A stretch of 64,000 bases of DNA from positions 1 through 64,000 of the forward strand of contig JAALGY010000036.1 in assembly GCA_032358165.1 (NCBI GenBank), given 5' to 3'. How positions within the stretch are numbered: position 1 is the first letter of the stretch; each line of letters starts with the position of its first letter. A program made the translations under genes and the position numbers. Of this stretch, positions 54,362-64,000 are shown piece by piece. This DNA is from Diplosphaera chodatii. Taxonomy: Eukaryota > Chlorophyta > Trebouxiophyceae > Prasiolales > Stichococcaceae. The notes under the pieces were generated by a model. It did not search any database and had not been told where the DNA came from. It was given only the letters and a program-made list of their open reading frames with translations.

Positions 54362-54853
54362 TGCGTAGGCTGTGGCAAGGTCAACTGATCTGGGTCAGGG
54401 CGCTGTTGCTGTGAGATCGAGCGTCATCCTCAATCGACTCGACGCATCAATCATGCAACGGTATACTTTCGCCCATGGCGCACCGGTCACGCTCTGCGTC
54501 GCCAGGAGGCGTGATCATCTGAGCAACAGGCACAGCATGCAGTATTGCACCATTGCAGCAACAGCTGTATGCCCCTTGGTGTCATCTGTACGTAATAGAT
54601 TTTGCAGGGGCATGCCCACGAGACACGATGTGCAGCTGGGTGCAGCGGCGACGTTGCACGCTCCAGCCATTTACGCACGTACGGTGACGCACGTTCCACG
54701 ATTGTGTGCTTGTAACACACTGAGCTGTTATTTGCAGCTGAACACGAAGCAATTCAGGTGACGCAGGCAGGGACTGCTTTTGCTCGCTTGCTGTCATCGC
54801 AATTTGCCTAGCTTTCTTGGTCCTGGCCTCAGCGGCCATCGACAGGAGGCACG
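54362..54853. promoter_or_regulatory. Divergent promoter region, TPST and FtsH
   Basis: 492 bp between divergent starts. Frames inside lack conserved motifs. Assigned from orientation. Confidence 0.4.
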
Positions 54854-59316
<4,463 letters not shown>

Positions 59317-59608
59317 GCAAGCTGAGCAAAGGCCTCCGTGTCATCGTTCAGATCGTTTTGTAGTAAAGCCATGCTGACCGCAGCTGCCTCTTGTTCCGTG
59401 CTTGTCGAACGGAATTGGTATGGGGAAACGGTGTGACAAGTAGGGTTTATGGAGTCACTTGTGAATTACATAGGTGTACAGCTTGATGCCCAGCGTTTTG
59501 CATGGCGAGCTGACTGTCGACACCACAAGTGTTTCCATCCACTAGGCATCCTCCCCAACCCTTAGAAGCTGCGGCAAGTATCCTCCTGCCTCATCACCGA
59601 CGCACAGC
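59317..59608. other. Convergent 3' spacer between FtsH and RPL23
   Basis: 292 bp between facing stop codons, with no coding signal. Confidence 0.5.
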
Positions 59609-60524
59609 CTACACAATGGAGTTGGCAGCTGAGGCGATACGCGGCCACAGATCGGCGCACTCCTTCGCCACAGGCCCTGTGATGGCTGACCCTGCACAGC
59701 ACGTGAGATATTGTTAATATGTATGCATCCAGCCGATCAATGCAGACACCAGATAGTGCTCAAGCTCAACAGCCTGAAACTCAGCAACTGTGGCTTGTGA
59801 TGGCAGGAATCTGCATGGAGCAGGACTGAATGCTGTGCAGTCCATGCAAGGTCTGCAACGTGTTGATGGCTCAGCGCACCCTTCATCTCGCCCTTCGGGT
59901 TCACGATGACGCCGGCATTGTCCTCGAAGTAAAGGAATACGCCGTCCTTGCGGCGCCATGGCTTCCGCTGGCGGATGACCACTGCTGGCATGACTGCAAA
60001 GCAAGACGCGCACATAGGCCTCAACACGCTGATATGCAGCGGCTCAGGCAGCATCACCCGGTCAATATGCCAGGGTTCAGGCAGTGCCAGCCCTACAACA
60101 CCTGCAACCCTGCAGCCAAAAACATTCAACCCCAGCACGGATGGAGAGGGCTGAGCCTGGTGCGCAGCGCAATCTCAACAGCGAATAACATGCCACAGCT
60201 GCAGCTACCCAAGTCATCATTAATCCTGGTGCCTACGAGGCGGGATATGCAATGCGGCCACGGCAGAATGTGCGAGCATGCCGTGCAGCTCTCACCCTTC
60301 TTGCGCAGGTCCGGCTTGCCCTTCTTCACCGTCGCCATCACCATGTCGCCACAGGCGGCCGCGGGCAGCCTGTTAAGGCGGGCGCCCCAGCCGCAGACTG
60401 CAATGATGTAAAGGTTCTTGGCCCCCGAGTTGTCGGCGCAGTTCATGACGGCCGCCACCGGCAGACCCAGCGACATGCGGAACTTGTTGCCGGCCGCTCC
60501 TCCGCGTCCCCTCTTGGACGCCAT
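59609..60524 (-). CDS. RPL23: 60S ribosomal protein L23 (uL14), cytosolic
   Basis: Cytosolic large-subunit protein at the subunit interface. Three exons join in phase (60524-60296, 59993-59880, 59691-59609) to give 141 residues, one more than usual. The start is [20 protein letters not shown], then [64 protein letters not shown] and the terminus [17 protein letters not shown]. Every family block is present, and no organelle-targeting sequence precedes it. Confidence 0.95.
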
Positions 60525-60887
60525 GGTGGCCTGCAGCCAGCAAACCGTGCACTTCTGCTTTTGCCACCTCTACTGTTGCTGGCGGCATCACATCAGCCCG
60601 CCCCACACGGCAGCGCTCCAGCAGTGTCTGCGCAGTCGCACCTTGCTGCGCTGGCCCGCGCGCCCCGCCAACCGCTGGAAAGGTCTCACTGCGTGCAAGC
60701 CGCCTCGCTTTTGCTCAGTGGAAGTACCAAGTTGGAAGCAGCACGCTTTGTTGCTCTTGTCAGTCCCAACCTGGCTACCTTGCCCGTCGAACATTGCATA
60801 ACGTCCATAAGCTTGCGTGAAAGGCAGCAAATGTAGCGTGTAAAGTGGCAGTCCTACATTCCGTTGCTGCAGTAACACCTCGTTAGG
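60525..60887. promoter_or_regulatory. Divergent promoter region, RPL23 and OXA1
   Basis: 363 bp between divergent starts; no conserved frame and no clear TATA element. Confidence 0.4.
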
Positions 60888-62936
60888 ATGCAGTCGCTGC
60901 AGCGCGCCGGCCGGCTGCTGCGGCAGCTGAGCATGCAGGCAGAGGCCCTGGCCATGGCAGCTGCACCAGCTGGCAGGACGACAATGACAGCTGATGCTAG
61001 CGCGGTGGCGTCAGTCAGCATGATCACAAGGCTGGGCAGCCCCGAGGCCTGGTGCCATGGCAGCGGGGCAGCTGTGCCCGCCTGTGCCCGCAGCTTTGGC
61101 AGCAGCAGCCTGAGGAGTGATGACGACGATGGCGCACCCGCCTTCCAGAGCGGCATGCTTGACAGCCAGGGTGCAGGCGAGGTGGCCGCCGGCGCCAGCC
61201 AGGCCACGGCGCTCGACCCTCAGGCCATTGCCGATGCGTGCGGGGCTGCAGAGCTGGATGCGCTTGCGGCCGCCGGCGAGCTAGCGTGGGCACCCACCCG
61301 CGGCCTGCAAAACCTGCTCGGCCATGTGCATTTGACATACGACTTGCCATGGTAGGTCTGACATCGCTGCCATGCTGGGTCCTGCATGCTGCTGCATGCA
61401 TTGTCACTTGATGACATGTTGTCCACAGCGATGGTCGTGAGGCCACCGGACTTTGCTGCGTGGGCACTGTCGCCCTACGTGGTGAGAAGTGCTGCTGCAT
61501 GTCGTGTAGGGTAGCGACTATTGCGGTCACCACTGCTGCTGTGAGAACGCTGATGCTGCCAGTTGTGGTGTATCAGATGAAGAACACAGCCAGGATGTCG
61601 GTGAGCATGCCTTGCACGTTGTTGCTGTCCTCGTGTTACAAGCAATCACATCATGCGTTGGTTGGATGCATGCGTAGACTAGAGCTGGCATCGGCCGACG
61701 GTGGATTGCTGTGCATCTACAGGCAGCCAGGCCAGAGATGGAGACACTTATGAAGTGGCTGAAGGAGGGGCAGGCGACAGCAGGCGATAAAGTGAGCATG
61801 CACCCACACCCACTGATCCAGCTGTGCCTGACGCAGCCACCTCCACTGCAGTGGAAGTTGACTTGGCTTCTGTCATCGCCCTGCAGCCAGAACGCATGCA
61901 GGCAGTCCAGGCGGAGTATTGGCAGCGAATCAACGAGATCTGGAAGAAACACGATTGCAACCCGGCCAAGAGCCTGATATCGGTCGCCCTTCAGGCACCT
62001 ACCTTCCTGTGCTTCTTTGCGGGGCTGCGCCATCTGGCTGCTGCCAAGGTATGCGAGAGACAAGGCCGCACCCAGCCGCACTCAGCATAGTGCCCATGAA
62101 TGAGGGCAACAAACCCCTCTCCAGCATGGTTGCCCCGCATGCAGGTGCCGTCACTGATGGATGGCGGCGCGCTCTGGTTCACGGACCTGACAGTCGCAGA
62201 CCCCACATATGCGCTGCCAGTTCTGTCCAGCCTGACATTCCTCGCCACCGTGGAGCTGGGCGCGGCGGATGGCATGCAGGGCCAGCCGCCAGAAACGCTC
62301 AGGAAGATGAAGATGGCGATGCGCGCCTTGGCCGTCATCATCGTGCCCGTGACCATGAGCATGCCAGCGGTGAGTGCTCGAGTGACATACACGCCTGCGA
62401 AACCATATCATTCCATGACTGTTCTCACGCTGTGATGGTTGCACACCACTCTGCCCAACGATTCGTAGAAACATTCGAACGCACAGCCTTGACCAACGCT
62501 GCCGTGTGCTGCAGGGAGTGTTTGTATATTGGTGCACCTCCAACTTGTTCTCGTTGGTGCAAACAGCAGGTGACCCCACTTTGCACTGGCTGCCTCATAC
62601 CATAAATTGTTTAGCATGTGCAGGCGCATGCTTTTGCGGCCCTTGAGCATCAGCCTGCTGATGCCGGCACTTGCCCTGCGTGCAGTCTTGAAGGTCACAG
62701 GCCTGAGGAAGGCCCTCGGCCTGCCAGCACTCGGCCTCAGACCCGCAGCGGCAAGCACAGCGGAGCCACTCCAGACCTTCTCGAGCCGCCCGCCTCCCCG
62801 CAGCCGTCCCTCGGGCAGCACGTCAGCCGCTGTCGGAGCGCCGCAGACATATGACGTCCAGCCGCTGCCTGCAGACAGCCGGAAGGGTCCCAAGGGTCCC
62901 AAGCGGCGGACCTCGCGGAGCAAGAAGGGACGGTAG
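60888..62936 (+). CDS. OXA1: OXA1-type mitochondrial inner-membrane insertase
   Basis: Inserts mitochondrially made and some imported proteins into the inner membrane (YidC/Oxa1/Alb3 family). Exon 1 (60888-about 61353) is a Ser/Ala/Arg presequence followed by a linker and LLGHVHLTYDLPW. Later exons give a membrane helix with IAVTTAAVRTLMLPVVVYQ, then MKNTARMS joined to ARPEMETLMKW (about 61720-61790). MQAVQAEYWQRINEIWKKH and a helix PTFLCFFAGLRHLA follow (61830-62048), then MDGGALWFTDLTVADP and ALAVIIVPVTM (62144-62370), and GVFVYWCTSNLFSLVQ (about 62516-62565). The last exon has RKALGLPALGL and ends in a Lys/Arg-rich tail (GPKRRTSRSKKGR), typical of the ribosome-binding tail of mitochondrial Oxa1. 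Stop at 62934-62936. Exon junctions are partly approximate. Confidence 0.87.
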
Positions 62937-63361
62937 CTGATGGATGGCTGCAGGCAACATATCCCTGTATAGCACCTGCCTGTTCGGAATGCCTTGTACA
63001 TCTCAGACTTGCTTGCCCAGCTCTCTCGGTCTCAGATGTCAGGAATGGCTCTGTGTGCGCCGCTTTTGCACAATATTGAGAAATCCTCATGGAATTTGAT
63101 AAACGGATGCCGGAAGCATCCAGCGATCATAGCTGCTTCCACCGAAGGGCTCAGAAGCACAGTCACGGTATGCAGTTGTCTTGCAACCTTGCACGCAGAT
63201 TGTGAACAACTGTTCTCGCTAGTTCTGTTGATCGTCTTGGCATCCTGAAGCAGCAGCTGGGCCAGTTTTAAGGATCCTGTACCCCTGCTTGACTTGTTGA
63301 CCCTGGAGGTGTACCTCGCTGTTGCATCCGTTCGCGTCGCCAGGAACTTGCACACAGCGTC
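62937..63361. other. Spacer between OXA1 and the last gene
   Basis: 425 bp with no conserved coding signal; presumed 3' UTR of OXA1 and promoter of the next gene. Confidence 0.4.
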
Positions 63362-64000
63362 ATGGAAGGCTTCCAGGGCGTCACGGAGCGGTTTCATGTC
63401 AGATTCGTGTCCGACAGCGGTGGCACAGAGCCAGTCGTGTGCCAGGTCTCGCTGGATGGCCTGTTCCTGCTCTCGCCAGATGGCCACCGCACCAAGCGCA
63501 AATTCCCGCTGAACCACATCAGCCGCTGGGCGCTGCGTGGCAGCTCGCTGGTGCTGTACACGCGCACGCCGGTGGATGTGGAGGAGCGAACCGTGACGCT
63601 GCAGGGCGACGACCGCGTCATCCGCAGCGTGCTGGACACCCTCACCTGCTGCTGCATGCAGTGCGTCCTTGCCATGTCTGTGGCATGAACTGTATGCCGT
63701 GTCGCTGACATGCCTTCTGCTGTCGGACCACTGCACCGCATGGGCTGCTGCTGCTGTGCTGATGACACCCTCAGCCTGAGAACCTGGGTCAAACAAAGTC
63801 GAGTCATACCTGCAGGATGGTGGAGCTGCTGCAGACATCGAACGAGTCGACGGAGAACGACCGCCAGGTTGCCGAGTCCCTGTCTGCAACACTGAACGGT
63901 GGCAGCAGCACTCGGAGGCGCGCGCAGCTGGTGAGCACTTGTCGCACACTTCAACTTGCACATCAGCAGCCAGCATACCCGTCTGTTGCCTGCCACCGCA
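63362..64000 (+). CDS. Conserved plant/algal protein with PH/PTB-like domain, cut by the window end
   Basis: The first exon seen (63362-about 63660) encodes roughly 100 residues with alternating beta-type strands: FHVRFVSDSGGTEPVVCQVS, LDGLFLLSPDG, FPLNHISRWALRGSSLVLYT and VDVEERTVTLQGDD. A helix, VIRSVLDTLTCCCMQ, closes it. This layout of seven strands and a closing helix is that of PH-superfamily folds found in uncharacterised plant proteins. A second exon (about 63822-63950) continues MVELLQTSNESTENDRQVAE and stays open at a GTGAGC donor, so the gene extends beyond the window. The function is unknown. An upstream first exon cannot be excluded. Confidence 0.6.

Noticed and set aside
59830..60411. 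193-codon plus-strand frame
   Set aside because: Antisense to RPL23 exons and introns.

Overview
This is nuclear DNA from a green alga, most likely a chlorophyte of the Trebouxiophyceae type (inference from gene content and gene style; no marker gene was used). Genes are split into many short exons. Introns open with GTGxGx-type donors and close in GCAG. Coding exons are GC-rich and alanine/glutamine-rich, and several products resemble plant versions most closely: tyrosylprotein sulfotransferase, UBC7-type E2, mitochondrial L24, and diflavin reductase of the ATR3 type. There are no operons, Shine-Dalgarno sites, CRISPR arrays or tRNAs that I can support.

Layout, left to right: PRMT3-type arginine methyltransferase (-, 706-3874); an unidentified gene with a mitochondrial-type leader (-, 4506-6188); exocyst SEC10 (+, 6208-11863, 16 exons resolved); a U2AF65-like splicing factor (-, 12208-13957); an RPA12-like RNA polymerase I zinc-ribbon subunit (+, 14643-15170, single exon); mitochondrial ribosomal protein L24 (-, 15783-16508); NDOR1/ATR3 diflavin reductase (+, 17180-20084); phosphomannomutase (+, 20467-21953). 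Then comes a 4.9-kb gene-poor, AT-richer island (21954-26821) full of inverted repeats. It is followed by a small nuclear-type gene with a ubiquitin-interacting motif (+, 26822-28369) and a very large chromatin-reader gene (-, 28569-40504). The last part holds spastin (+, 40570-42858), a phosphoglycerate-mutase-like gene (-, 42976-44515), a UBC7/UBE2G E2 (+, 45070-46085), PRP6 (-, 46398-51154), tyrosylprotein sulfotransferase (-, 51796-54361), a mitochondrial m-AAA FtsH protease (+, 54854-59316), cytosolic ribosomal protein L23/uL14 (-, 59609-60524), the OXA1 insertase (+, 60888-62936), and the start of a conserved PH-like-domain gene (+, 63362 to the window end).

Most genes are single-copy housekeeping functions: splicing (PRP6, U2AF-like), ribosome and rRNA (uL14, mL24, RPA12), the secretory pathway (SEC10, PMM, TPST), and the mitochondrial inner membrane (m-AAA protease, OXA1). 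Many neighbours are divergent pairs with short shared promoters, down to 65 bp between the chromatin gene and spastin.

The most unusual content is the chromatin gene. Its predicted protein reads, in order, bromodomain, DNMT1-type RFTS fold, DDT domain, WHIM-type motifs, a BRWD/PHIP-like module, an ARID domain and a Tudor-like module. I know of no characterised protein with that combination. Two further oddities are Cys-to-Ser losses in zinc sites of the PRMT3 and RPA12 homologues, and the palindrome-rich island at 22-26 kb.
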